From Laccaria trichodermophora (taxonomy: Eukaryota; Basidiomycota; Agaricomycetes; Agaricales; Hydnangiaceae), in assembly GCA_018417955.1 (NCBI GenBank), contig JACTVC010000003.1:558001-622000 (forward strand): DNA of 64,000 bases, given 5' to 3'. Numbering within the stretch: the first letter of the stretch is position 1; every line of letters begins with the position of its first letter. This document shows, one piece after another, positions 21,390-32,263 of the stretch. Both the position numbers and the translations under genes were made by a program. Under the pieces are notes generated by a model. It ran no database searches. It had not been told where the DNA came from and saw only the letters and a program-made list of their open reading frames with translations.

Positions 21390-22740
21390 ATGAACACGTT
21401 TAGGCTTTTCCTGCTGCCCGGCGCCCTCTTGCCCTCACGCTACCACCATGCTCTGGCCCCCCAATTTTTTCACTCGGCCCCTCTACACCCCTCTGTTCAA
21501 CTGGCTTTTCACAGCGCTCTGGATCCCATAATCATAACTATCGCTATCGTTAGGCCACCGTGGTCCGGAGGCAGAGAACCGGAGCGCGTCATGGGCATTC
21601 TGAGTCGCTTTGCGCATTTTTTTTGGGTATGTGAGCATTCCCTTCGTTTTCTTGAACAACTCAAGCTGAGTATATGCGTTAGCCGTTTCGATTCCACTGG
21701 TTCTTGTCGTCCCGAATGCACCTCTTTCCAGCTTGGATCAACTTTCAAACAGGTATGTATGTTATTTTGCACAAGTCTTTCCTTCACACTGACTATATGC
21801 GTTGAAATTTGCGAGCGACTCGCCTTGCAGTGCCTGCGGTACGCCGGAGAAAAGACTACAGATATCTCTTTCCTTCACACTGACTATATGCGTGCGTTGA
21901 AATCTGCACGCGACTCGCCTTGTAGCGCCTGCGGTAAGCCGGAGAAAAGACTTTTGGGGTTGGGGAAACGACAGCTGGTGCTAAGCGACTGGAAAAGGTG
22001 AGTTCCGTGCTTTGAGATGTACCCTGTTTTCTAAAGCCCCATCCTCCTGACAGTGTCCTGCGATTCCAACAAGTCGTCACAACGCTGCCTTGCCTGCGTG
22101 ACTCATGCGGCCTGTCGGAACACGCCCGCTGTTCAATCCACTGTGAGTTGTCATGTGTATACCGAACAGTACAATATTGACGCCAAAAAGATTGAAGCAT
22201 TTCGGGGCACCTTCAGCACCAAGCAAGCGATTGGCGACCGTTCGCAAAGCTCAAGATAATAAGGGGTTTCAAGGGAAGTCGGCATCCAGCGTCGAGGCGG
22301 CGGACATGCCGTCAAAACACGGTATGATTTTACAATTATTCGTCAAGATTACTCACATTTTCGTGAGCTCCAACCGACGATTCCGATTTAGTGCCTGGCA
22401 ATATCGAGAAAGCAACGAAATCTAAATGCGTTCTTTTTCCACGCGCGTCATCTGTACTAACTATCCGCCGCTTTCAGAAATCTCTGCTACAGAGCGTTTC
22501 TTGAAGCTAACGAACCGATTACCCCAGCCGCTTTCGGAAAAGTTTGACAAAAGAGCAGTGAAACACTCGAATGACGAGAGAAAGTTGAAGAAGTCTGTAA
22601 GTACAGACGTCTCCTTTTAACCTTTCTGAATGTGCTTCATACCCCCCCCTTAGGGTTCCGCTACCCTGGGACCTCTTCCTGGCTTCCGACTCCTGTTCCC
22701 TGACTACCCCGCTCTCATCAAGATATTGGTATGTTGTTTC
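21390..22740 (+). CDS. Unidentified multi-exon gene inside the 3.3-kb element
   Basis: Several exon-like frames joined by good GT..AG signals can be read. 21390-22000 contains SPCSACGKPEKR. Later segments include KRLATVRKAQDNKGF, PGNIEKATKSKC, ATERFLKLTNRLPQPLSEKFDKRAV (about 22485) and LGPLPGFRLLFPDYPALIKIL (up to 22727), followed by a GTATGTT donor. A 91-bp tandem duplication at 21776 and 21867 repeats a coding-like SPCSACG block. No family is recognised and neither end of the gene is certain. It may be a cargo gene or decayed remnant of the element. Confidence 0.35.
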
Positions 22741-22961
22741 TACTGCTCGTGCTATTTCTTGTCCGTTGCTAAATATGTTTTTACAATCCTTGTTACATGG
22801 TGGAAGTTCTTTTTTACGGTGAGTCGTCTCTGATTTTGCCTATACGCCTCATTCTGACTGGAAAAACCTAGTGATTTTGCAACGCTCAATTTAGCTCAAT
22901 CGGCTCCAATACGCACTCTGGTGAGAGGCCGTTCCTTGTCTTTTTCAGTCTTTTTGACTTA

Positions 22962-23833
22962 CAGCCGATTTCATATCTATGCGGAATTACAAAAAAAAAA
23001 TTGGGCCCAAGGACCCCAGAATCAAATGACATAATATTTTCACATGCGCAATTTCTAATACACATCACTTTCAACATTTAGCCCAGAATCCAGGATGCCT
23101 CCTAGAACGGCTATCGCCCCTCCATCTCTACCTTGGTTCGCACTCTACGAAGGCTCGATTTCTCTCGAAATGTGTCTCAACTCGTGCCCTCGAGAGAAAT
23201 GACATCGAGCGCGCCGCATTCATGAATACCATTGCCGAAGAAGTTCCACGATGGCATGACCTGATATGCTCATGTTGTAAGGCTGCACGAAATCGAAAGA
23301 CATCGGGAAGAACACGAGGTTGGGCTTTAGTTGGAAGGAGATGTGTGCAGAGAAGGTTCTTTGTTCGAGGACAGCGGTACTACATAAGTAGATGCTGTAC
23401 ATGTTCTGTTCTCACCACTCGTTTAGCTGACTTCTCAATGTGCGGCATTTCAACAAATATAACGACTGGTTTCCCCCCAGGTGCAAAAAGTATCGTATTC
23501 TTGACTAGGTTATTCTTCGTAGTTAACAACATCAGGGGCGTCACCTTGCCTAGATATCGTATCATACAATAGATTAGGGACAGGAATTGGGAGGCCTTGA
23601 TGTCCTTCATTTGTTTCTTGCAGAACGTGAGTCGAGCGACAACAGAAAGATCGATTTCATTAGGTTCACTACCGCTAGCAGGAGTGTCTAGATCTACCAT
23701 AATGAGGAACTTGGCAGACGTGACTGAGTGCAAACACGATTGTGGATTCGGGGTCCCAGCCTTCAGCTAAAGCTAATAGGCACAAACAGCCAAAAAATTT
23801 TTTGGGGATTCCGCATAGATTTGAAATCGGCTG
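22962..23833. mobile_element. 872-bp Tc1/mariner-like MITE (TA duplication)
   Basis: The termini are CAGCCGATTTC and its reverse complement. 28 of 29 bases match between 22959-22987 and the inverse of 23808-23836. TA flanks both ends (22960-22961 and 23834-23835), the signature of the Tc1/mariner superfamily. It lies nested in the 3.3-kb element. The minus strand holds a 117-codon frame (23380-23733) with no recognisable domain, and no DDE/D transposase is visible, so it is non-autonomous. Confidence 0.7.
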
Positions 23834-24254
23834 TAACGGTGAAGGCTTGAAATGGATTTTTTTTTAGCTCGGTTTCGTTCCGTTTCGCTCGATAGGCTCA
23901 GATGCTGGGTTTTGGTCTGGATCAATGTGGTTTGGTCGCGGTGTTCGCCCGCAAATTGGCTCGTTAGGTAGGATTAGATTATTGGTTAGATGGCTATAGA
24001 TACGGCTGGGTTGAAAATCCAGCCAAACCTGTAAAAGTCTCTATTGTCGAGCCCAATCTAAAAAATTAGATTGGGCTCGACCTGGTTCGACCTGCTTAGC
24101 CCTTATTTTCACTGGGATTAACGTATCATCCGGGGCTCATCCCGGCCCTTCCATCGCTCATCTATAAGGCCAACTGTCCTCTTATGGTGCCTTGTAGGCC
24201 GGGCGGTCCATTTCGGTCATTACGGCCTTGTAAGGCACATTTAGTTTTCCGACA

Positions 24255-25798
24255 GTCAGCCACAGGAGTGACGTCACTGACTCCGACGCTCTTCCCGTTG
24301 AGCTTTTCAATATGCCCATGACGATCGTGAAAGCACGCAAGTTTGTCGCCAGATCTGACCATCAACCAAACGCCGAGGGAGAGGGTGAGTGCAAACTTGG
24401 TGCAAACTTGGTGCAAACTCCAGGTTAACTTTCTTGTTACAGTTCAGGTGAACGCCTCTTCGAGTCGTCATAAGTATAAGCTCCAGCATGAGTTCGCCAT
24501 TTAACACAGACAAGTCTCCTCGGCAGCGGCCTTCTTTGCGCAACATCATTCCCCTTCATTGACCACGTAGAGGACTCGAACTACGGTAGCTGAAAACCTG
24601 CACGGTTGAAGCAGTACGAGACTAAATTACGGTTATGAGCTACATGATGTGTCATCCGATTTTGCCAATGAAGTCTCCGTCCCAGCCGAGAATCGCCACA
24701 GCCCTTCCTTTTGCTGTTCTCCCCCATCTTCCCTTCTCGGACCCCCCACTCATTTGTCCGTGAATCACGATGTCCGTGTACGTTTCCGCGTTCACGCGTT
24801 GCCTGAGGACGTACCTTCGATCTTGAGTATGCTCCCCACCTTCAGGGGATAAAGCTACATCAAAGCCTGTAAGTAAGCAATGCGGATCCGCATCGAATGA
24901 CACGACTCACGTTCTCCCTACCAAATTATGTTGACCCTTTTGTTCATTGGCGTCACGGCTAGCGAGTCGTTCTGTCGTCCAACAGCAAGCCAGCCGCAGA
25001 GAAATATCAGAACTACGCCGCACAATCCGAAGGAGTGAATGTATACTTGCCTTTCCTCCCCGGTTGCTTTTAGATGGGGTTGCTACCACTTGGGCTGGCA
25101 AGCCCTCAACGAAACTTTGTGAGTGTACACTTAATGACTTTGCCCTGGTGCGTTTCGAGCATGCGTTTCAGTGTCTTCACAGCCAAAGAGCGTTTGCACC
25201 GCTGAAGAGCGATGGTGAGCAGGAAATGACGCTTTGCTTCACAACCCAACTTCCACACGTTTGAAGCACCTGTCTGTGGGACGCCGTAAGAATACCCCTG
25301 CGATGCAAACTCGAACAAACGTGAATCCGGACAGAGCTGGCGGCTGCTATTCCTGGGTTTTAAGGAGTCGGAGTGGTGCAGCTCGTCGAAACGCTGAAAG
25401 CTGTATTCAATCGGGTCGTCCTTTGCCTGCATTCCAGAATAAGAATCAGCAATTACGTGAGTTACAACAGAGATAATTGCAAACGAGAAAGACTGCCGCG
25501 TTGAAAACCTATGGGGGCATAAGTGTTGACAAAAAACGTCCGACATTACGACCGGGCCTTCATGCTCTTTTGAAATTGTCCCTTTGGAAGTTAATTTCAG
25601 TGTTTGTCCACTGTAAGCCTTGCGCCATCCCTTCGAAAGGACCCTGAGGAGAACTTGCCAGTTCCGGCGTTACGACCATAATCCTTCTCGGAGAATCAAG
25701 TCTTCCGCGTTTTCGAAAGGAAGTGTTTATTCAAGTCTAGGTGTGGTGGAAGAAAGCTGTTTACCTAACTTTGTACTCTCCTAGATCTTGAACATCAT
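24255..25798. other. No recognised gene; minus-strand frames of unknown nature
   Basis: A 146-codon minus-strand frame (25106-25546) and an 83-codon one (24652-24903, containing DIVIHGQMSGGSEKGRWG) look mildly coding-like. I could not join them or name a family. Nothing else is supported. Confidence 0.3.
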
Positions 25799-27100
25799 AT
25801 GCATCCCGTACGCTTCAGAAGGGTAATACTTCCGTTATCCCTCCAGTCTCGTATCAGCTCGGCTACATGGCGTGGAATGGCAAGGTTGGCGCGTCCTAGG
25901 CCGAGCTTCAATGTATCTAGTCGTTCAACTCAACGACGACCTGGTCGGTGGCTTCACACTACGGCTATAACTCAACGGTACGTCCTCCAAATTCTTCAAA
26001 AACGTCACTGTCTCTCAAGTAAAAACAGCTGAACGTCACTCTTTCAGGCCAGAACCGAAAAACTCAAAACGGAAGCCCGCAACAACACCAACAGAAGCCC
26101 AACTCGAAGATGACGAAATGGATTTTGTCATCGTCAGTTCTCCCCCCTTACTACAACCATTCACACTCATAACATAAAAAAAAACCCACAGGACCCAGAC
26201 GAAGTCCACGCCGTCATCCAAACCGCCAAATCCAGCTGGCCCACACACCCAAACCTCCCCTCAGGCTGGAGCAGCGACTGGTCCAAATGGAGCCACCTCC
26301 TCACCTTCTTCTACCCTGCCCCCTACTACTTCCTCCGCCTCCCCCAAATTGAAATGTTCGTCAACATACGACACGCTATCCGCGGTGACGTCCTCCCCTT
26401 GGCGTATAACAACTCCCTTGAGGGGTTCGTGTTCACTACGGTGAGACGCACAGCACCGAGGGAACTCGCGATGAAGTATTATTATATCGATTGGAAGAGG
26501 CAGGAGTTGTTTAGGATTGATGTGGGGGAGGGAGGGGGTACGAGTGAGAAGAGGATGGTGCAGCTTTTAAGGGATCGGAGAGGGATTGACGGAATGAATC
26601 TGGTTAAAGTGAGGCCGGATCCTGAGGGGGATAGGGTTGTGCAAAGGATATTGGACCATGATGATACGGTCATACCTCTCTTGGGAGAGAAGTATTTGGA
26701 ATATACACCCGCGCCGACTGAGGCGCTGCTGGACCATTATATCGGGGAAGCTGAAGCCCTGACGCAGGGGGAAGAAGTTCAAGAAGAGGGTGTTGTTGAA
26801 GAGCAGCCGAAGACAACGAAGGTGTTGGAGGATATATTGGAGTCTATGCGCGGAAAAGTTCCAGAGGACCAAGAAGAGGAAATAACGCGGCGCTTGTATG
26901 AACTGCAAGTGCAGGCTCCGGAGGAACTGGGTGAGTTGTTGGAGATGGCGCAGAAGATGGATGGTATGACGGAAGATCAGGCGGAAAGGGTCGGGGAGGA
27001 ACTACAGGAGGCGATGGGGGACCTTATGGATGAAGTTTCCCAGTCTAGCAAGACCTTGGCGAAGCTGTTGAAGGAAACGAAGAGGCAAAGCAAGGCATGA
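25799..27100 (+). CDS. Putative mitochondrial protein of unknown function
   Basis: The three exons are 25799-25977, 26048-26132 and 26192-27100, and all junctions keep frame (390 residues). The first 55 residues are rich in Arg, Ser and Leu with almost no acidic residues, then RRPGRWLHTTAITQ, a typical fungal mitochondrial targeting sequence. After a short linker come WSSDWSKWSHLLTFFYPAPYYF, VNIRHAIRGDVLPLAYNN and AMKYYYIDWKRQELF. These are followed by a long acidic helical C-terminus of about 130 residues rich in Glu, Gln and Met, probably coiled coil. I do not recognise the family. Complete start, stop and clean splicing argue that it is functional. Confidence 0.8.
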
Positions 27101-27221
27101 ATTGGTGGTAATTTATTGTAATACATAATTATAATGACATCCAAAAGTTGCAATTGGTATCAGTTCCAAAAGACCTAATCCTCCGAATCAATTGATAGGT
27201 TATCCCTCTCCGCGTCTGCTT

Positions 27222-30200
27222 CTAAACAACCACACTCCCCGCCACACATCCCATCAAAAGCGCATCCACCGTTCCCCCCGTCTTCACCTCCAACCAGTGA
27301 TCAAACTCCTCAAACAACCGCATCGCAAGCCCCCCTTCCGCTTTAACGCTCTTCTTACCAGGCCACATCCCCTTCTCCTGTACCCCAATGAAGTTGACGC
27401 TGAGCCCGGGGTCTGAATTATCCACCGGCAGCTTGATAACCATGTCAAAGGTGTACGTATCAGTCCCGTAGAACGACGCCTCTTTGACGTGATGCCGCGC
27501 ATGCTCGTCTGGCGGACTGTCGTCCAGACTCCACTTGAGAACGTGAGCGTCAAAAGCAATGGCTAATAGGTGTAATCACTCAGTCTCTGTGCGTGCGTAA
27601 AAATGGAAAGGAAGGAAACACGCACTGGTCCAAATAAGACCAGGATGATCAACCTTGATAGTCAAGCTCCGCGTCCCAGCGACCAAGTCCTTGACATCAT
27701 TAACAGCAGAAACCACAAACGCCTGCTCCTTAACCCAAGGAGATACGTATCCCGGTTCCACGGCCAGTGGGACCTTGTAAGGGGTCAAGAACTATAAAGG
27801 TATCAATCAATCAGCTCTTGCAGGAGAACAGGTCTAGGCTTTGCCAAAGCTTACAGAAGAGAATGGGTACAGCGAGTCCCAATCAGAGTTATACTCATCC
27901 ATCACAACAGGTGTAGGCACGACATCCGTCGTCGCTCCAAACTCATTCACGATATCTTGCACGAGAAGCTCAAAACCCGGTGCGCCATCCGCAGCTGCAA
28001 GGTGTAAATGTCGCTCCTGCGATGTAACCTAACAACCATTATAAGCATCAAGTTCCATTCCACAACAAAAAAAACGTACATTCTCCAAATGCAACACAAA
28101 CAACCTCTTCTGATGCATCTCGTCAAACGGCGTCCTCATAGCAAACATACCCATCAACACAAACGTCGTCATGCTCAGCAGCAACACCCCACGCAACAGC
28201 GCCCGGTGCCCAAATCTATGTGCAAGGGGCAATACCAAAGGGAGGGACTGCGCACCGAGACCGCTGACGAGTGTGGCGATCATGTTGTCCGCGGGTACTT
28301 GAGCGCCTACGCGGCCCATCTATCACGCGCATGGTGAATAAGAGGTGCAAAGACAAAGACAAAGGAAAGACACGTACCAAAGGAACAAAAACCTCGATCG
28401 TAGGAATGGTGAGCAAAGAGCCAGTGAGCAAAGGCAAAATCTGTCCGAGGAAATACGTGGCCAGTGAAATCGTCTTCGTATTCCCGGAGAACAAAGGGTT
28501 GATGAGGAGGACGACAAAAAGCGGGAGAGCACAGAGGAAAAACATGGCCGCGGAGCCAACTTTAAGGAGCTGTACTATAACCGCAAAGCCCGATTGCAAG
28601 AGGAGTATAGACGTGAACACCGTTTTTTCGTGGACTTGTCCGACGAGGTATTGTGAAAGGAGTGCACCTACATTCTTCTCGTAAGTCTTTATCAAAGACG
28701 GTTGAGGAGGACTGAAGAACTCACCGAGCAAAGCCGCTGGTCCGTAGAGCGCAAAAGGAGCAAAAGGGTTGCTGAACCAGCTCAACCCCTTCTTCAACAC
28801 AAATCTCATCACCAGCGCAACGAGGTTAGGGACCAACATCGTCCCAACGAGCCCAGCGACGACCGCGACCATCCCCTTCCTCTGTTCTCGGAGGAACCCA
28901 CCACCCTTCTTCAATGCAGGCGCGAGATCGACAAAAGTCACTCGCACGAGAATGAGCGAAGCGGCTAGAAGGACGGTGTAGAGGATCTTGGCGGTTGTGA
29001 AGGTGTACATAAAGAACACGCCTCCAATGTGCGCAAAGTACACTGTGGTCACAGGTGCGTAACCTTTGTTGAGCGATGGCAGTGGCGAGCCCGGAGCTGA
29101 GAGGTGCGTGAGCAGTGCAAGCGCGTTTTCAGCCATGTGCTGGGAAAGAATAAGTAAGGTTTGGCGCTGAAAGATACGCAGACCTTACCTGTCCAACACC
29201 AATTTCGATGTTCTCCACGACATCCTTGCGCATGTGATACAGATAACTATTTCCGATGATAGCCATCTACACAAATCCATGGATTAGTAGTCGCATTGGA
29301 GAAGTCAAGACGACTTACATCAAGACCAGTAACATTCAAGTAAGTTTCAAACTGCCGGAAATCAGTACTAAAAATGGTGAGACCTCGATGCCGATAGGAA
29401 GAGATATACACCTCGCCCAGGGCTCAAGGTATAAATGAACGCACTCTGAAAGAATGATTCCCGAGCTGAAAATATCGTTCGCAAAAGTTGTTCCGTATGG
29501 CCTATAGATTGATGGTTAGAGCGTCTTGGAGGTTGGTAAGCTGAATTGGGTACCTTGGGACGTGCGAGTAGGCCTTGATCATTTCCTCTGATGTGGCTTG
29601 GAAGAGGAGTTCGCGGCCGGTTGTACCAGCAGCTTCAAGATTAATGGCGGCTCGTACACTACCGAGGTTGATAAATAAGAACCAAAACACGTCAAATGGC
29701 TCACGTTGGGGCAGTAATATGTTGGGTAGAGTATAAGTGTGACCCGTCCTGCAGGGATTCTTCGGCATGGTTGAAAACTAAGAGATCTCAGCACCTCACA
29801 ACATTGATGTAAATATAGAATGGTTATCTCACGGAAAATGATCGCGTGTTTTGGGCTCCAGGTAGGCGTCTCAATGAGAACGCGCATGCACTCTAACATT
29901 ACACCAACTGAAATGGCGTCATCCGCAGCGCCTGGGCTTGGCAATGTGCTGTCCAAATGGGAGTTGACAAGCACCGCGTGCTCCTTGCCCTCTGGCGTGC
30001 CGTCTGAAACTCTGACAATGATGTTGGTCAGGTTAACGTAAGTTTTGTAGAGACGTTTGCCCATCATATCAAATCTTTGAAGGGGTTGAGCGAAACAAGA
30101 TTGAGGTGCATCATTGTAACACACCTGTGGCTCCCACTTCCTTCCTGTCTCCACACCTCACATTCTAGCTTCCTTCCACTTTCCGCAACTAGTTTCTCAC

Positions 30201-30582
30201 AGTTCTTCTTAACCTCCTCCGCTTGCGTAACCATGTATTTGTCCGCCAGGGCATGTTCCAAGGTGCCTACAGTCCGATAACCAATGTCTTCCGACAGATG
30301 CTTCACCACGTCGAGGATTCGCGCTTCCGAGATCTGGGGAAGGCCCGTTACAGGGTTTGATCTACAATCGTCAGCTTAGGACCAGAAAGAACCTGCCCAT
30401 AAGGATACTTACAGCTCAGTCAATGCTACAGGCAGATCTGGTGGCGTATAAGCTGGCAGTTCCCATTCAAGAAGTTTGCACTTACAGCGATGTTGCCTGT
30501 AAGCCAGCCACGGCGCACCAATCAGAACGGGCGACAGCACAAGCAGTGAGCACAGTGGGCCCCATCGAGAACGAGAAGTCAT
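27222..30582 (-). CDS. PFF1: M28-family membrane metalloprotease, Pff1/ERMP1 type
   Basis: Fourteen exons, from 30582-30413 to 27562-27222, with introns of 46-77 bp, give 878 residues in one frame. An N-terminal membrane segment (residues about 5-28) is followed by the lumenal M28 peptidase domain. It has the zinc ligand motif NSHLDS (about 173-178), the second ligand region PGAADDA (about 183-189) and the catalytic base in FNHAEESLQDGS (about 217-228). The MHMAENALALL stretch leads into a polytopic region (about residues 330-620), and a lumenal C-terminal domain ends the protein. Relatives (yeast Pff1, animal ERMP1) are vacuolar or ER membrane proteases of about 900 residues, so it is full length. 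All expected catalytic residues are present. An upstream in-frame ATG at 30606 is an alternative start. Confidence 0.9.
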
Positions 30583-32263
30583 AGCGATAGAGTAGAGAAA
30601 GCCCAAGGCTGAGCCCTTTTAGAGGAACTGGGGCACAGAAGCGGTATTGCCAAGGTTCGCTCTTTGGGTATGAGTTAGATCCGCTCTTGGCAGACGTATT
30701 TAGTTGAATTCCAAGGTGAAATTCGGGTGTATAGATTCCAAGGATGTCGTCTAAAGCATTCCAGGTATGGGTGAAGAGTCACTCCCAGTGAAAGTCTACT
30801 CCGCTGCTGGCCGCAAATATCTGCTAAATATCTGAGATGGTCGGTGGCGCCGAAATTCGCTGACCAGCTGGGATTTTGTCCCTTTTGCGGATTTTTTCCC
30901 GCAACTTTCTGCTCTTTTCTTACAAACAACGGCGTGAATTGCGGAAATTTCGGCGGCTTCCCTTCTAGTCCGGTCTCATCTGCATTTCTCAGTCCTCATT
31001 TGTAGGTAGAAAATCTTTTGAATTGCTTCATATGATACATGATCTTCTGTGAATATCCACTATATACCCAAAACCTCCACGGCAGCCATCCCTGGATCAG
31101 AACCTCAACTAATCGCCCTCTCACATCCATTTACAACCATCTGCTTGTGCGTACGTCTGAAAGACAGATGTATCAATGTCGGGGGCCGGCATTGTAGAGA
31201 GGGGAGTAAGCAATTCCGAGTCGCTATTTCCTCCATCAAACACGCGAAATCAAATGGACAACAAGCGCACTCACCACTTATAAGCCTGTCCTCAATCATA
31301 GAATACACTGCAGAAGGCGCATATATGCACCGAAAATGGTCAGTTGGACGTCATACGAGGTGAGGAAGTCACTTGCCGAGGTATTTGTTATTTGTGACGG
31401 GACACGCTTCCTTGTACCCGGTGAGACTAGGGTCACTCAAACTTCGAGAATGATGCTCACGGCCTGTAGGTTGACGATTCCGTATGAAGAAGATGTTCGC
31501 GTATGTTGACGAGAGGAATGGGCGGAATGGTGCGAAGTGTGAGGAGACGGATTGGGGGAGATGGTGGGGGGCGGGAAGAAAGAAGGAATGAAAGAAATTC
31601 GGCAGAGGTCTGAGATATATAGTCACATCCAGTCAGTAGAATCTGAGGAAAGAAGCTCGAGGCGCCGAGTCCATAATCTTGTGATTCTTGTCGTTGTGAA
31701 GGTCGAACGAGAAGACAGGTCAATTGGCAGAAACTTGGCGGCCCGCAGCGGATCATCGCCGATTTTGGTCTTTTGCAGCCGATTCCCGCGGAGGCTTGCA
31801 GAGCCGGTTTTCACTGGGAGTCACTAGTCAAGCCTAAAATGTCAAGTCAGCACAAGGTACGGTAAAACTCACAAGGCCAAACAAGATCGCAGAGGGATTT
31901 CTGATTGCCGGGTTCCGGCAAATTTGCCTCTTCAGCTTTAATGATAACCCTCAGTTACTAAAATGCTCGATCTCGAGACAAGAAAATCGCACTTTACTCG
32001 CCCCCTATAAAAATGAGTCCACAGGTATGTATGTGTGTAGGTATGTCACGGTGGTACCTCCTACTTTTGTCCGAGCCTTGCTAGCTACAGTAAGTATTCG
32101 TCATTAGGTTGTCCTTTCTCTACTGCGATGCGTCTGATATACAAAACGGGGGAAAACAGTTGGTAAACACACCGTAAGTAAAAAATGGAACCAGATTGTC
32201 CTTCAAGTCCGATACAAGTTATAAGGAGCGTGATTCCCGTTGAGAAGAAGAGTGGTCGTATCA
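30583..32263. other. Intergenic region between protease and laccase 3' end
   Basis: No supported gene. A minus-strand frame around 31369-31500 (…GYKEACPVTNNKYLGK) looks slightly coding-like and could splice to a VFYD-stop end at about 31292, but it has no ATG or recognisable family. The part next to 30582 presumably holds the protease promoter. Confidence 0.3.

Larger units (their letters stand above)
20957..24254. mobile_element. 3.3-kb element with about 100-bp inverted ends
   Basis: Left arm 20957-21056 and right arm 24157-24254 are inverted copies. Both begin TGTCGGAAAA and share AAATGTGCCTTACAA, GACCGCCCGGCCTACAAGG and AAGAGGACAGTTGG. The arms are rich in AAGGCC/GGCCTTA steps that form further small palindromes. 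A shared TTAAC..CCAGTGAAAAT follows on both sides. No clear target duplication. Inside are a possible multi-exon gene (21.4-22.7 kb) and a second inverted-repeat element (22.96-23.83 kb). No transposase was recognised. The left end lies about 95 bp upstream of the GTPase start codon. Confidence 0.75.
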
